A stretch of DNA of 64,000 nucleotides from Flavobacteriaceae bacterium (lineage in GTDB: Bacteria; Bacteroidota; Bacteroidia; Flavobacteriales; Flavobacteriaceae). Made by a program: the position numbers and the translations under genes. Of the stretch, positions 51,218 through 60,466 are shown one piece after another; the stretch's first letter is position 1; the number at the start of each line of letters is the position of its first letter. Under the pieces are notes generated by a model, which did not search any database, had not been told where the DNA came from, and was given only the letters and a program-made list of their open reading frames with translations. The stretch spans positions 7,283-71,282 of the forward strand of contig JAGKWW010000008.1 in the NCBI GenBank assembly GCA_021151665.1, read 5' to 3'.

Positions 51218-51664
51218 ATGAAAAAAACTTACTATGCCTTGCTTGTAATAATTGCCTGTTGGGGATGCCAGCTATCGCATTCAAACAGCTTCGATGACAG
51301 GGCCGATGCCGAGAAGATAGCCAATAGGTTTTACGACGAGATTTCTAAAAAAGATTATTTTGCTGCAGACACACTTTTTACGAGAGAATTTTTAAGCACG
51401 ACTCCGACAGACTCCATACACCTACTGTTTACCCGAACAAATAAGATACTCGGAGACTTTAAGTCAAATAAACTCAAAGACTGGTCGACACGCAGCGTAT
51501 CAGGATCCATCAATCAAACCGAATACCTTTTAACTTATGATGTTGAGTACTCTAAATACAAAGCGGTCGAAACTTTTCAGATGATAAAAACTTCTGACAA
51601 TGAAAAGCCGAGGATAATGCATTACCATGTGGCATCGGACGGCTTTTTTAAGTGGAACAAATAA
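51218..51664 (+). CDS. small lipoprotein, NTF2/DUF4019-like
   Basis: The 148-residue protein has a lipobox IACWGC (Cys17) after a short signal peptide. The mature part has an alpha+beta pattern (ADAEKIANRFYDEISKKDY, then YLLTYDVEYSKYKAVETFQM) that resembles NTF2/DUF4019 folds. It is probably anchored in the envelope. The function is unknown and the fold assignment is tentative. Confidence 0.65.
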   Translation: MKKTYYALLVIIACWGCQLSHSNSFDDRADAEKIANRFYDEISKKDYFAADTLFTREFLSTTPTDSIHLLFTRTNKILGDFKSNKLKDWSTRSVSGSINQTEYLLTYDVEYSKYKAVETFQMIKTSDNEKPRIMHYHVASDGFFKWNK

Positions 51665-51677
51665 GAAACTTTAGCAG

Positions 51678-52004
51678 TTAATGCGACACCGCCTTAAGCC
51701 CGATAATCGACGCGATAAGGGTAGTCAGGAAAAAAAGCCTCCAAAAATCTGATGGCTCTTTAAAAACAAAGATGCCAACCAACACAGTACCTACTGCCCC
51801 TACGCCTGTCCAGACCGCATAGGCCGTTCCGATGGGCAGTGTTTGTGTTGCTTTGTAAAGCAGTACCATACTGATGGTAAGGCACACAAAAAATCCGCCC
51901 ATCCACATATTAGACACTGCGCCGGTGGTTTCTTTTGCCTTGCCCAGGCAGGAAGCAAACCCAACTTCAAAGAAGCCTGCAATGATAAGGAGTATCCAGT
52001 TCAT
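51678..52004 (-). CDS. SMR-family exporter, Gdx (guanidinium) type
   Basis: The 108-residue four-helix protein belongs to the small multidrug resistance family. The essential Glu13 lies in AGFFEVGFA. The AVWTGVGAVGTV and IIGLKAVSH segments are closer to SugE/Gdx, which exports guanidinium, than to EmrE. It works as an antiparallel dimer in the inner membrane. No guanidine riboswitch was seen in the 50 bp before it. Confidence 0.87.
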   Translation of the reverse strand: MNWILLIIAGFFEVGFASCLGKAKETTGAVSNMWMGGFFVCLTISMVLLYKATQTLPIGTAYAVWTGVGAVGTVLVGIFVFKEPSDFWRLFFLTTLIASIIGLKAVSH

Positions 52005-52109
52005 ATCTCAGTTTTTTACAAAGATATGGCTCTTCAAACAACTAAGCGTTAAAATTCAGATTCCCGTACAATTCCGATTTCCGGTATTAACATTTTTATC
52101 GGTTTTTAC

Positions 52110-52117
52110 TACATTTG
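52110..52117 (+). promoter_or_regulatory. -7 element (TACATTTG) of asnS
   Basis: TACATTTG is a full TAnnTTTG match. The predicted leader to the ATG at 52176 is about 54 nt. Confidence 0.5.
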
Positions 52118-52175
52118 CAGGCATTTGCATTTTGGGCAGGACCGCCCGTATGTCAACTTTAATATAAACAGTAAA

Positions 52176-53609
52176 ATGAAGCACACAAAAGTAAAAGACC
52201 TGCTGAACAGCACGAGGGCTATTGACGAAGTTTATGTAAAAGGATGGGTAAGGACATTCCGTAATAATCAGTTTATTGCGCTGAATGACGGTTCTGTGAT
52301 ACACAATATACAGTGTGTGGTAGATTTTGAAAATACGCCGGCAGAAACGCTAAAGCGTATTACCACCGGTGCCGCCGTAGCGCTTAAGGGTGCTTTGGTA
52401 GAAAGCCGCGGCTCAGGCCAGAAATATGAAGTGCAGGTTACGAGCCTTGAAATACTTGGCGACTCCGATCCGGAGAAATTCCCGATGCAGCCTAAAAAGC
52501 ACTCTCTGGAGTTCCTTCGTGAAAATGCCCACCTAAGGGTACGCACCAATGTATTCGGTGCTATTATGAGGGTACGGTCAGTGCTTTCCTTTGCTATACA
52601 CCAATACTTTCAGGAGAAAGGATTTGTATACGTTAATACGCCAATCATAACCGGTAGCGATGCCGAGGGTGCAGGCGAAATGTTTCAGGTAACGTCGTTC
52701 CCTGTGGGCAATCCGCCGCTAAATGAAGAAGGTAAAATAGACTACAAGCAGGATTTCTTTGGGAAGGAAACCAACCTTACCGTATCGGGCCAGCTGGAAG
52801 CCGAAACCTATGCCATGGCACTGGGCCAGGTGTACACATTTGGGCCAACCTTCCGTGCAGAAAACTCCAACACCAGCCGCCACCTTGCCGAGTTCTGGAT
52901 GGTGGAGCCAGAGGTTGCGTTCAACGACCTAGATGCCAACATGGACCTTGCCGAAGATTTCATTCAGTATGTGATCAAATATGCGATGGACCGTTGCGAG
53001 GACGACCTGAAGTTCCTCGACCAGCGCCTTGCCGACGAAGAGAAGCAAAAGCCGATGGCCGAGCGCAGTGAAATGGGATTGCTTGAAAAGCTCCAGTTTG
53101 TGCTTGAGAACAATTTTAAGCGCGTAAGCTATACCGAAGCTATCGATATCCTGAAAAACAGCAAGCCGAACAAGAATAAAAAGTTCAACTACATCATAGA
53201 AGAATGGGGTGCCGACCTGCAAAGTGAGCACGAGCGCTACCTGGTAGAAAAGCACTTTAAGAGCCCGGTGATCCTTTTTGATTACCCTGCAAAAATCAAA
53301 GCTTTCTACATGAGGCTGAATGATGACAACAAAACCGTTCGCGCCATGGATATCCTTTTCCCGGGTATTGGTGAAATCGTTGGCGGATCGCAAAGGGAAG
53401 AACGCCTGGATGTGCTGCAACAAAAGATATCCGACCTCGGCATTGATGAAAAAGAGCTATGGTGGTACCTTGATACCCGCCGTTTTGGTACGGCAGTGCA
53501 CAGCGGCTTTGGCCTGGGCTTCGAAAGGCTGGTGCTGTTTGTTACCGGTATGGGCAACATCCGCGATGTCATTCCTTTCCCGAGGACACCGCAGAACGCA
53601 GAGTTTTAA
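52176..53609 (+). CDS. asnS: asparaginyl-tRNA synthetase
   Basis: The 477-residue class IIb synthetase charges tRNA-Asn. An N-terminal OB-fold anticodon domain (about 15-105) is followed by the catalytic domain. FTFGPTFRAENSNTSRHLAEFWMVEPE spans motif 2, cut here to FGPTFRAENS and HLAEFWMVEP. GFGLGFERLV is motif 3. The Asn-specific sequence and the insertion near 290-350 distinguish it from AspRS. The ATG at 52176 is the start, since the upstream frame lacks conserved residues. A UUCG terminator follows. Confidence 0.96.
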   Translation: MKHTKVKDLLNSTRAIDEVYVKGWVRTFRNNQFIALNDGSVIHNIQCVVDFENTPAETLKRITTGAAVALKGALVESRGSGQKYEVQVTSLEILGDSDPEKFPMQPKKHSLEFLRENAHLRVRTNVFGAIMRVRSVLSFAIHQYFQEKGFVYVNTPIITGSDAEGAGEMFQVTSFPVGNPPLNEEGKIDYKQDFFGKETNLTVSGQLEAETYAMALGQVYTFGPTFRAENSNTSRHLAEFWMVEPEVAFNDLDANMDLAEDFIQYVIKYAMDRCEDDLKFLDQRLADEEKQKPMAERSEMGLLEKLQFVLENNFKRVSYTEAIDILKNSKPNKNKKFNYIIEEWGADLQSEHERYLVEKHFKSPVILFDYPAKIKAFYMRLNDDNKTVRAMDILFPGIGEIVGGSQREERLDVLQQKISDLGIDEKELWWYLDTRRFGTAVHSGFGLGFERLVLFVTGMGNIRDVIPFPRTPQNAEF

Positions 53610-53614
53610 ATACA

Positions 53615-53638
53615 GCCTCCCTTCGGGGAGGTTTTTTA
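53615..53638 (+). terminator. Terminator of asnS
   Basis: CCTCCC and GGGAGG (53616-53621 with 53626-53631) close on a TTCG tetraloop and run into six T. The hairpin at 62698 has the same design. Confidence 0.9.
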
Positions 53639-53651
53639 TTATATTCGCCGC

Positions 53652-54449
53652 ATGATGATAAAAAAAAGTTTCCTCATAATGTTGGCTATCGGCACGTTGA
53701 TAGCCTGCAGTCAAAAGCACACCAAACCCTCCCCAGCAAATTCGGAAATACAGTCGCAAGCGAAAGTTAATGACAACATGTTTAATACTTCTAATGCAAT
53801 AAAAGTGGGCTATCAGGATGAATATAATAAACTTCCAACGATCACCCTAGATTCTATATCAGAAAGCGAGTTCGTGGCGGCCTATCAACCGCAGGTAATC
53901 GATTCGGTAATAAGAGATTCAGACAAAGAACATTTTTACATTACCACAGTCCTTGGCCGGCAAGCCTTCCTTAAATATGACGACAGGAACAACGGCAAAA
54001 GCTGGTTTGGATATGAGTACGTTGGTTATTATCAGGCTATCAACCTGTATGCCGTTACCAATAATGTCACTTCACAAGACTTACTAGGGTTTGGGAGTAT
54101 GGAACTTATCAATGCTAACACAGGAATAACCTACGAACTCATTTCGCTTGTGGGAGATTCCGCTGTCGATACACCGGTATTGTCGCCCGACAAAAACTAT
54201 TTCTTATACTTTCAAAATTCCGATTTCGAAACGACCAACTCGGAAATCTGTATCCTAAAGATTGATAATGCTGGTTCTCCTGAAAAATACCTGCAGCCTG
54301 TCGTAAGTCACCGTTCAGATCATTTTTTGGTTGATAAGATTTGCTGGGGAAAGAATCGGGACATTTACATTAAGGGATACAGTCAAGCTTATAATAACGA
54401 AAGCGAGCAGTGGATCAGGACCTATAAGTTCTTTCATGGCCATTGGTAA
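53652..54449 (+). CDS. hypothetical lipoprotein
   Basis: The 265-residue protein has a lipobox LIACS (Cys19) after a signal peptide; the start may be the ATG at 53652 or at 53655. The rest is a mix of strands with no recognised domain (GKSWFGYEYVGYYQ, NYFLYFQNSDFE). It may form a small beta-propeller fragment or similar sandwich. It is not obviously linked to its neighbours asnS and rpoN. Confidence 0.6.
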   Translation: MMIKKSFLIMLAIGTLIACSQKHTKPSPANSEIQSQAKVNDNMFNTSNAIKVGYQDEYNKLPTITLDSISESEFVAAYQPQVIDSVIRDSDKEHFYITTVLGRQAFLKYDDRNNGKSWFGYEYVGYYQAINLYAVTNNVTSQDLLGFGSMELINANTGITYELISLVGDSAVDTPVLSPDKNYFLYFQNSDFETTNSEICILKIDNAGSPEKYLQPVVSHRSDHFLVDKICWGKNRDIYIKGYSQAYNNESEQWIRTYKFFHGHW

Positions 54450-54547
54450 ACTGCTGTGCGACCGCGGAACATAATTTTATCCAAAAACGCATCAACTATT
54501 ATGCCCGATTTTTGTAATTTTATCCTGTACAAAAGTCGGATCATACT

Positions 54548-56017
54548 ATGCTCAAGCAGAATTTACAGTTAAAACTTTCGCAGAAACTTTCACCGCAGCA
54601 GATACAGCTCATGAAGCTGATCCAGCTGCCTACACAGGCATTTGAGCAGCGCCTGAAGGAGGAAATGGTAGAAAACCCTGCCCTCGAAACAGGGAAGGAA
54701 GATGAATACGAAAGTGGTGACGAATATGGCGATGAAAGCTATGATGATTATGATGATTACGAGGGCGACCGTATTGAAGCTGATGAAATAAACATCGACG
54801 AATACCTGAGCGACGACGAGATACCGGGCTACAAGCTGCAGGCAAATAATTACAGCGATGACGATGAGGAGCGGACTATGCCCTTTGCGGCTCCCGTAAG
54901 CTTCCACCAAAACCTCATCGACCAGCTGAATACTTTTATCCTGGCCGACAATGAACGTGATATTGCCGAATTCCTTGTGGGGAGCATCGATGATATGGGC
55001 TACATCCGCCGGAGCATTCCCGATATCGTTGACGATATGGCGTTTACGCAGGGCATTTACACCGATGAGGCTACAGTAGAGCGAATCCTGCATATTATCC
55101 ATGAGCTGGAACCTGCCGGGGTTGGCGCGCGCGACCTCCAGGAATGCCTTTTGCTTCAGTTAAAACATAAAACTCCGACAGCCTCTATTGAGTTAGCCAT
55201 AGATATACTGGAGCACCAGTTCGATGCCTTTACCAAAAAGCATTATGACAAACTTCTGCAGAAATACGATATTAATCAGGACCAGCTTCGTAAAGCAATA
55301 GATGAGATCGAAAAGCTTAACCCGAAACCGGGAGGGGCTTATGACAGTTCTTCTTCAAAAGCGGTAGAGCATGTTGTACCCGACTTCACTATTAAAATAG
55401 TTGATGGGGAACTGGAACTTTCGCTGAATGGGCGAAATGCACCTGAACTTCACATCTCTAAAGATTACCAGGAGATGCTTCAGAGCTATAAAGTTTCACG
55501 GGATAAGTCGACCGCACAAAAGGATGCCGTGCAGTTCATTAAGCAAAAACTGGACAGCGCCAAGTGGTTTATCGATGCCATACGCCAACGCCAGGAAACA
55601 CTTTTTGTCACTATGAATGCCATTATGCATTACCAGGAAGAATACTTCCTTGACGGAGATGAAGCGAAGCTAAAGCCAATGATCCTGAAAGATATCGCAG
55701 ATATGGTAGGGCTCGACATATCTACGGTTTCCCGTGTGGCCAACAGCAAGTATGTGGAAACGCCATACGGGACAAAACTCATTAAGGAATTTTTCTCGGA
55801 GGCGATGAAGAACGATCAGGGCGAGGATGTTTCTACCATCGAAATCAAAAAGATACTGAAAACTGTCATAGAAGAAGAAGACAAGCGCAAACCGTTGCCC
55901 GACGACAAGCTCGCCGATATACTCAAAGATAAAGGCTATCCTATTGCACGCCGCACGATTGCAAAATATCGCGAGCAGCTGGATATACCGGTAGCACGCA
56001 TGCGTAAGAAAATCTGA
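54548..56017 (+). CDS. rpoN: RNA polymerase sigma-54 factor
   Basis: The 489-residue sigma factor needs an activator ATPase to open promoters. Region I is the Gln- and Leu-rich N-terminus (QLKLSQKLSPQQIQLMKLIQ, residues 6-25). It is followed by an unusually acidic stretch (about 50-100, with many Glu, Asp and Tyr). The core-binding and HTH region lies in the middle. The RpoN box ARRTIAKYRE is at 467-476. Sigma-54 enhancer-binding activators were not seen in this window. The next gene starts 2 bp after its stop. Confidence 0.96.
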   Translation: MLKQNLQLKLSQKLSPQQIQLMKLIQLPTQAFEQRLKEEMVENPALETGKEDEYESGDEYGDESYDDYDDYEGDRIEADEINIDEYLSDDEIPGYKLQANNYSDDDEERTMPFAAPVSFHQNLIDQLNTFILADNERDIAEFLVGSIDDMGYIRRSIPDIVDDMAFTQGIYTDEATVERILHIIHELEPAGVGARDLQECLLLQLKHKTPTASIELAIDILEHQFDAFTKKHYDKLLQKYDINQDQLRKAIDEIEKLNPKPGGAYDSSSSKAVEHVVPDFTIKIVDGELELSLNGRNAPELHISKDYQEMLQSYKVSRDKSTAQKDAVQFIKQKLDSAKWFIDAIRQRQETLFVTMNAIMHYQEEYFLDGDEAKLKPMILKDIADMVGLDISTVSRVANSKYVETPYGTKLIKEFFSEAMKNDQGEDVSTIEIKKILKTVIEEEDKRKPLPDDKLADILKDKGYPIARRTIAKYREQLDIPVARMRKKI

Positions 56018-56019
56018 GG

Positions 56020-56637
56020 ATGAAAAGGTTCCTGACATTCTTCTCTTACGTCTTCCATCCACTGTTCACGCCTTCGTATGCCAGCGCATTGTATTTTGCA
56101 CTGACACGTAACTTTTTCTATCCACAGGAAATCTACCTTGTATTTGTACAGGTGTTTATTGTTACTGTGCTTCTGCCGGTATCGATATTTTTCCTGCTGC
56201 GCTCGCTTGGGCTCATGCGCTCATCAGTTGCCATCGAAAATAAAGAACGACGACTTCCGCTCGCTTTTTATGCGCTGCTTTTATTTGTTCTGCTAAAGCA
56301 TAGCTTTAGTGTGACCGTGATCACAGAGCTTTATTATTTCTTTCTGGGAATCCTGATCAGTACCGTTGCGGCCTTGCTGCTGGTATTATTCCGGCAAAAG
56401 GGCAGCCTTCACGTCATGGGAGTTTCAGCGCTTACCGTATATAGCTTCAGCCTTGCTGCCTATTATGAAGTAAACCTCCTGCCGCTCGTCGCCATCATGG
56501 TGTTTGCAACCGGCGCCGTGGCATCCTCACGCATGTATTCCGGTAATCATTCGTTAGGCGAAGTAACATTAGGTGCTTTGCTGGGCATTCTTCCGCAACT
56601 GGTTTTATGGCCGGTCTGGCTGCTGCCTGCTTTATAG
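56020..56637 (+). CDS. PAP2-like membrane protein with degenerate active site
   Basis: The 205-residue protein has about five to six membrane helices. Near the C-terminus, SSRMYSGNHSLGEVTLG (about 169-185) resembles PAP2 phosphatase motif 3 (SRxxxxxHxxxD), but the Asp is replaced by Glu. The PSGH motif is also weak (MGVSA at about 132). It lies 2 bp after rpoN, so the two are probably co-transcribed. It could be a lipid phosphatase, but the altered residues make activity uncertain. Its end overlaps the convergent gene by 6 bp. Confidence 0.65.
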   Translation: MKRFLTFFSYVFHPLFTPSYASALYFALTRNFFYPQEIYLVFVQVFIVTVLLPVSIFFLLRSLGLMRSSVAIENKERRLPLAFYALLLFVLLKHSFSVTVITELYYFFLGILISTVAALLLVLFRQKGSLHVMGVSALTVYSFSLAAYYEVNLLPLVAIMVFATGAVASSRMYSGNHSLGEVTLGALLGILPQLVLWPVWLLPAL

Positions 56638-57348
56638 GATGTAGAACATAAGGCCAAGGTTCAGCGAATGCAGCCCGACCTTTTGACCATTATCAAGTAC
56701 GGCCGTATTTTTATAGAGCGGCGTAATCCCGTAATACACATATAAGTTCCAGGTATTCCACCCTGCTGCCATATACGCACCGTACATGAGCTTATTCAGG
56801 TCGGCGTTATGGCGCACGATGATCTTTTCACTGCCTTGCTCCAACTGTGCCCTGTCGTTAAAGAGGTAACTAATTTTAAATCCCGTATATACGCGCCAGA
56901 ACTTATGGCTTACAGGCCCCGAATTACGCCAGCGGAATTCAACCGGCAATTCAACAAAATGCAATACGAACTTATTTTTGTCAAAAGTGCTTTCATCTAT
57001 CGCGGTGTAAAGGCGGCTTCCGCCAACTTCTTCTACAAAAAGGTTATGTTTAATATTGTTATACGAATATCCCAGGCCCGCCGCGATTGCAAAGGTCCTC
57101 GACTTATTTAACGGTATATCGCGCAGAAAACCAATTGTAAAACCTGTGGAGAAAGAATTTTGGGAGTAACCTGCCGGTTTGCCCTCTATCAGGTTATATG
57201 ATATCGATGCATAAAACTGGTCTTCCCTGTAAAGCGGGTCAGGCTTTTGCGCCACGCTGTCTTTTTCTACCGGCTGTGTATTTTGGTTTACCTGTCCGTA
57301 AAAAGGAAGGCAGCAAAAAAATATCGCTATCTGGATCAGGTTTCGCAT
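56632..57348 (-). CDS. porin-family outer-membrane beta-barrel protein
   Basis: The 238-residue protein has a signal peptide (about 1-19, ending YGQ). Amphipathic strands follow (FYASISYNLIEG, FSTGFTIGFLRD, AIAAGLGYSYNN, MYGAYMAAGWNTW), ending LNLGLMFYIL with a terminal hydrophobic residue. This fits the outer-membrane beta-barrel family that is also called PorT-like. It differs from the T9SS component PorT/SprT in length pattern and motifs, so that name was not used. Confidence 0.75.
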   Translation of the reverse strand: MRNLIQIAIFFCCLPFYGQVNQNTQPVEKDSVAQKPDPLYREDQFYASISYNLIEGKPAGYSQNSFSTGFTIGFLRDIPLNKSRTFAIAAGLGYSYNNIKHNLFVEEVGGSRLYTAIDESTFDKNKFVLHFVELPVEFRWRNSGPVSHKFWRVYTGFKISYLFNDRAQLEQGSEKIIVRHNADLNKLMYGAYMAAGWNTWNLYVYYGITPLYKNTAVLDNGQKVGLHSLNLGLMFYIL

Positions 57349-57426
57349 AACTGTCAGTTTTGAAGTTACAAAGATGCAAAAAGTATAAACACATCTATCG
57401 GAATCTGCTCACATAATGCAAAATGA

Positions 57427-59445
57427 TCATACGGGAAGTGTTATCTTAAACGTGGTGCCGCTACCCGGAATGCTTTCTACCGATATCGTGCCCAGGTGAT
57501 TATCTACAATACGCTTGCACAGTGCGAGTCCTATACCGGTCCCTTCATATTCTGAAGGCGTATGGAGCCTCTGGAATATTGCAAATATCTTGCCCGCATA
57601 TTGCTCTTCTATCCCGATGCCATTATCGGTAAAGTATAGCGTATGCTGATTCACTTTCGGGTCGGTTGGGTCTACGGGCGGCGCCTCATAACGAATATAT
57701 ATCTGTGGCGCAGCCTTGCAGAATTTTAGTGAGTTGCCTATGATATTATAAAAAAGCTGGTTTAACTGTACCGGTATACCTTTTACAACCGGGAGGTTAT
57801 CCCGCTCTATAACAGCATTTTTTTCCTGTATGGCAAACTCAAAATCGTTAAGCACATCGCTAAGTACAACGTTCAGGTCTACATCCTCAAATTCATTTTC
57901 CTGCATCGTAAGCCTCGAGTAGTTAAGCACATCGCGTATCAGGTTTGACATTTTGGCCGCCGAAGCATTTATTTTATCAAAATACAGGCTCTTCTTCTGC
58001 TCGTCACTAAGATTGCGCTCTGCCAGTGAAGTGAAGTTCCTGATCTTGCGCAATGGCTCCTGGAGGTCATGGCTTGCTATGTAGGCAAACTGTTCCAGTT
58101 CGCGGTTCTTCAGCGAGAGCTCTTCATTATATTCTTTCAGGCGCGCCTCGGCGTTTATGGTAAAGGTAATATCGTGCCCCGTCATCAGCACCCTGTAAAC
58201 CCTGCCCTTATTATCTTTAACCGGAATATAAAATATCTCGAATGACATCCGGTGAAGATCGCACCAATAATTGCGGTCGTGCACATAATGCCCCTGTAAC
58301 GCCTTCGCCAGGTTGGCCGAAATACTCTCTTCATTTGTATACGGATATATTGCGCTGATATTAGAACCTATCAGGCTTTCTTCGGTAGCATATAACGAAG
58401 CCGCCGCCGGATTCATCATCAGGATTGTAAGCTCGGTGTCGAGCAGTATAACTGCATCAACAGATGAATTTACAATGGTATCAACAAACTCTGACTGGCG
58501 CGCGAGCTCCCTGTTTTTTTTCTCGAGGAGTTTTTGATTAATAACAAGTTCCTGCTGCACTTTACGAAGCTCCTCATTGTGCTTAAGTGTTTCAGACACC
58601 AGTATCTGCGCATTAATATCTACAAAGAAACCGGTCCAGTTGGTTACATCGCCCTGCTCGTTGCGTTGCGGCACCACTGTCATCAAATGCCATATATAGG
58701 CATCGGCATATTTCAGCCTCACCTGCCCTGAAAAGCCCGAAGCCGCAAGCCTCGCCTGCTCCCATTTCTTTATAATTTCCCCGCTGTCTTCGTCGTGCAT
58801 AGCCTGCTGCAGCGAGCCCGTGGTAAATGAGGTAAAGGATTTGGGGAAGTAATCACGTAATGAACGGTTGGCAAACGATATCTCGCCCTTCTGATTGACC
58901 GAAAAAATGAGCAGAGGAAGCGTATCGGTAAGCTGCCTGTATTTATTTTCGCTTTCGCTGAGCTTCTCAGAAAGTTCGATGAGCTGTATATTTTTCTTCC
59001 GTATCTCGTCATAGGGCGATAGTGGGGCCTCGTATCTGAAATAATCTATAAAAGACTGTATCCTGGCTTCGGAGATAATGCCGGGCATCGCAATTTTATG
59101 CACAAGCGTGGCCTCGAACCCTTCGGGCGTACTATGCAACCGCATTTCACCTAAAAGTTTTTCAGCATATAAAAATGCCTGAGCCCCTAAAACCGAAAGG
59201 TCGGTTTTATCTGTCATCCGGGCGTATATGTTTTTCCTGCCGCCTCTCAATGGCTCAATGCCAAGGGTGAGCTGCGAGTTGCTTCCGTTGGCAATGGCAC
59301 AGCGGGCAACTTCGGAAACCGCTGTTGCAAAGGTAGTCTGCGCCGATAATGACAACCCGCAAAGCTCGGCCAGCTTCATAGAGCGCCGGTGGGCCAGTAT
59401 CAGGTCCATTTCGTTTTCTAACGCTATTGCTGCAACTTCCTTCAT
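57427..59445 (-). CDS. PAS-domain histidine kinase with a degenerate RsbT-like N-terminal domain (stressosome output)
   Basis: The 672-residue kinase begins with a domain (about 1-120) like RsbT/RsbW ATPases. Its signature ATAVSEVARCAIANG has Cys49 where RsbT has the Mg-binding Asn, so this domain is probably inactive. Two PAS domains follow (about 163-285 and 318-435), then a coiled coil, HisKA with ASHDLQEPLRKIRNF (His459), and HATPase motifs (NIIGNSLKFC, FTDNGIGIE, GTGIGLALCKR). It has no membrane helix. It lies 4 bp after the RsbT/SpoIIE fusion gene and closes the stressosome operon. It probably links the stressosome to a response regulator encoded elsewhere. Confidence 0.85.
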   Translation of the reverse strand: MKEVAAIALENEMDLILAHRRSMKLAELCGLSLSAQTTFATAVSEVARCAIANGSNSQLTLGIEPLRGGRKNIYARMTDKTDLSVLGAQAFLYAEKLLGEMRLHSTPEGFEATLVHKIAMPGIISEARIQSFIDYFRYEAPLSPYDEIRKKNIQLIELSEKLSESENKYRQLTDTLPLLIFSVNQKGEISFANRSLRDYFPKSFTSFTTGSLQQAMHDEDSGEIIKKWEQARLAASGFSGQVRLKYADAYIWHLMTVVPQRNEQGDVTNWTGFFVDINAQILVSETLKHNEELRKVQQELVINQKLLEKKNRELARQSEFVDTIVNSSVDAVILLDTELTILMMNPAAASLYATEESLIGSNISAIYPYTNEESISANLAKALQGHYVHDRNYWCDLHRMSFEIFYIPVKDNKGRVYRVLMTGHDITFTINAEARLKEYNEELSLKNRELEQFAYIASHDLQEPLRKIRNFTSLAERNLSDEQKKSLYFDKINASAAKMSNLIRDVLNYSRLTMQENEFEDVDLNVVLSDVLNDFEFAIQEKNAVIERDNLPVVKGIPVQLNQLFYNIIGNSLKFCKAAPQIYIRYEAPPVDPTDPKVNQHTLYFTDNGIGIEEQYAGKIFAIFQRLHTPSEYEGTGIGLALCKRIVDNHLGTISVESIPGSGTTFKITLPV

Positions 59446-59449
59446 CTTA

Positions 59450-60466
59450 TCAGATACTTAGTTTTGCTGCCAGCACCGTCATATCGTCGGTTCGGCGTGC
59501 ATTATCTTTAAACAATACACCAGCAATCATCGCCGGGTCATACTTCAGCAGTGCCGGGAGATCGTTCAGGTTCCAGCGTGTGCGCAAACCGTCGCTGTGC
59601 ATTATCAGGGCCTGATGCTTTTCCATCGTTACAACAGAGTCATTTAAGGTACGGGGTATATTATGCCCTATAATGCCATTATAGGGCGTATAGTTTCTGC
59701 AAGCCAGCCCGGTATAAATACGCGTACTGATGTTGCCAATACCGCACAATTTCCATTCTGCCGAACGCACATCCAGCTTTGCCACAGTAGCGACAAGGCC
59801 CCGCGTTTTTTTCACTAGGGGATGAATATACCTCAAAATCTCTGCGGGCGATTGCTCTGGGCATTCCTTAAAGACCGTTATTGCGGCTTGTGCCGCTTCC
59901 CATGCATTAATGCCGTGGCCAAGCCCGTCGGCCACAAATACAGTAAAGCCTGCGCCATTCTCTTTTATATAAAAACCATCCCCACTTACCGATTCGCCCG
60001 GGCAGCATACGTTTACTACATTAAAAGCTGCCGCCGCCCTTACAGGGGTAACATCAGGCTCAGTCGCGTACACCTTCGAGTAGGCAATGGTGCCCCAGCC
60101 CGCCAGGGAGTAAATCTGAAACCTGCTGCTAAGCCTCCGGACGGCGCCCAGGCCCTCGCCACGCGTACCCGATGACGAATTGCCATCCTGCATCATGTGG
60201 GATACATTGGCAATACCGGGCCCGCTGTCAATGCAGTATATCTCGAAAAACTTACCGCCGCCATCAATTGCGGTACGGTATAACAGTTCGCCGCCGTTGC
60301 TGTACTTTATCAGGTTAGAGGTAAGCTCTGATACTATTATGTCAACTTCACCTCCACGCTGCGAACTAAATCCTATGTTAAGTACAAGATTATGTATCTC
60401 CCTTTTTATAAAGGAGACATAGCTCCTGTCGTCTATCCTGTAGGATGAAAAGGGCGTACTATCCAT
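59450..60466 (-). CDS. RsbT-like ATPase fused to a SpoIIE/PP2C phosphatase (RsbX-like)
   Basis: The 338-residue protein joins an RsbT-like kinase domain (about 1-135, IIVSELTSNLIKYSNGGE with Asn51 intact, and RGEGLGAVRR) to a PP2C-type phosphatase domain (about 145-338). SGDGFYIKENG (Asp163) and VADGLGHG (Asp180) give the metal-binding residues. In known stressosomes RsbX removes phosphate from RsbR and RsbS to reset the complex, and the fusion puts a kinase-like and a phosphatase domain in one chain. It overlaps rsbT by 8 bp. Confidence 0.87.
   Translation of the reverse strand: MDSTPFSSYRIDDRSYVSFIKREIHNLVLNIGFSSQRGGEVDIIVSELTSNLIKYSNGGELLYRTAIDGGGKFFEIYCIDSGPGIANVSHMMQDGNSSSGTRGEGLGAVRRLSSRFQIYSLAGWGTIAYSKVYATEPDVTPVRAAAAFNVVNVCCPGESVSGDGFYIKENGAGFTVFVADGLGHGINAWEAAQAAITVFKECPEQSPAEILRYIHPLVKKTRGLVATVAKLDVRSAEWKLCGIGNISTRIYTGLACRNYTPYNGIIGHNIPRTLNDSVVTMEKHQALIMHSDGLRTRWNLNDLPALLKYDPAMIAGVLFKDNARRTDDMTVLAAKLSI

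Noticed and set aside
56632..57348. Naming this barrel the T9SS component PorT/SprT
   Set aside because: The general barrel pattern fits, but the PorT-specific segments that I would expect are absent.
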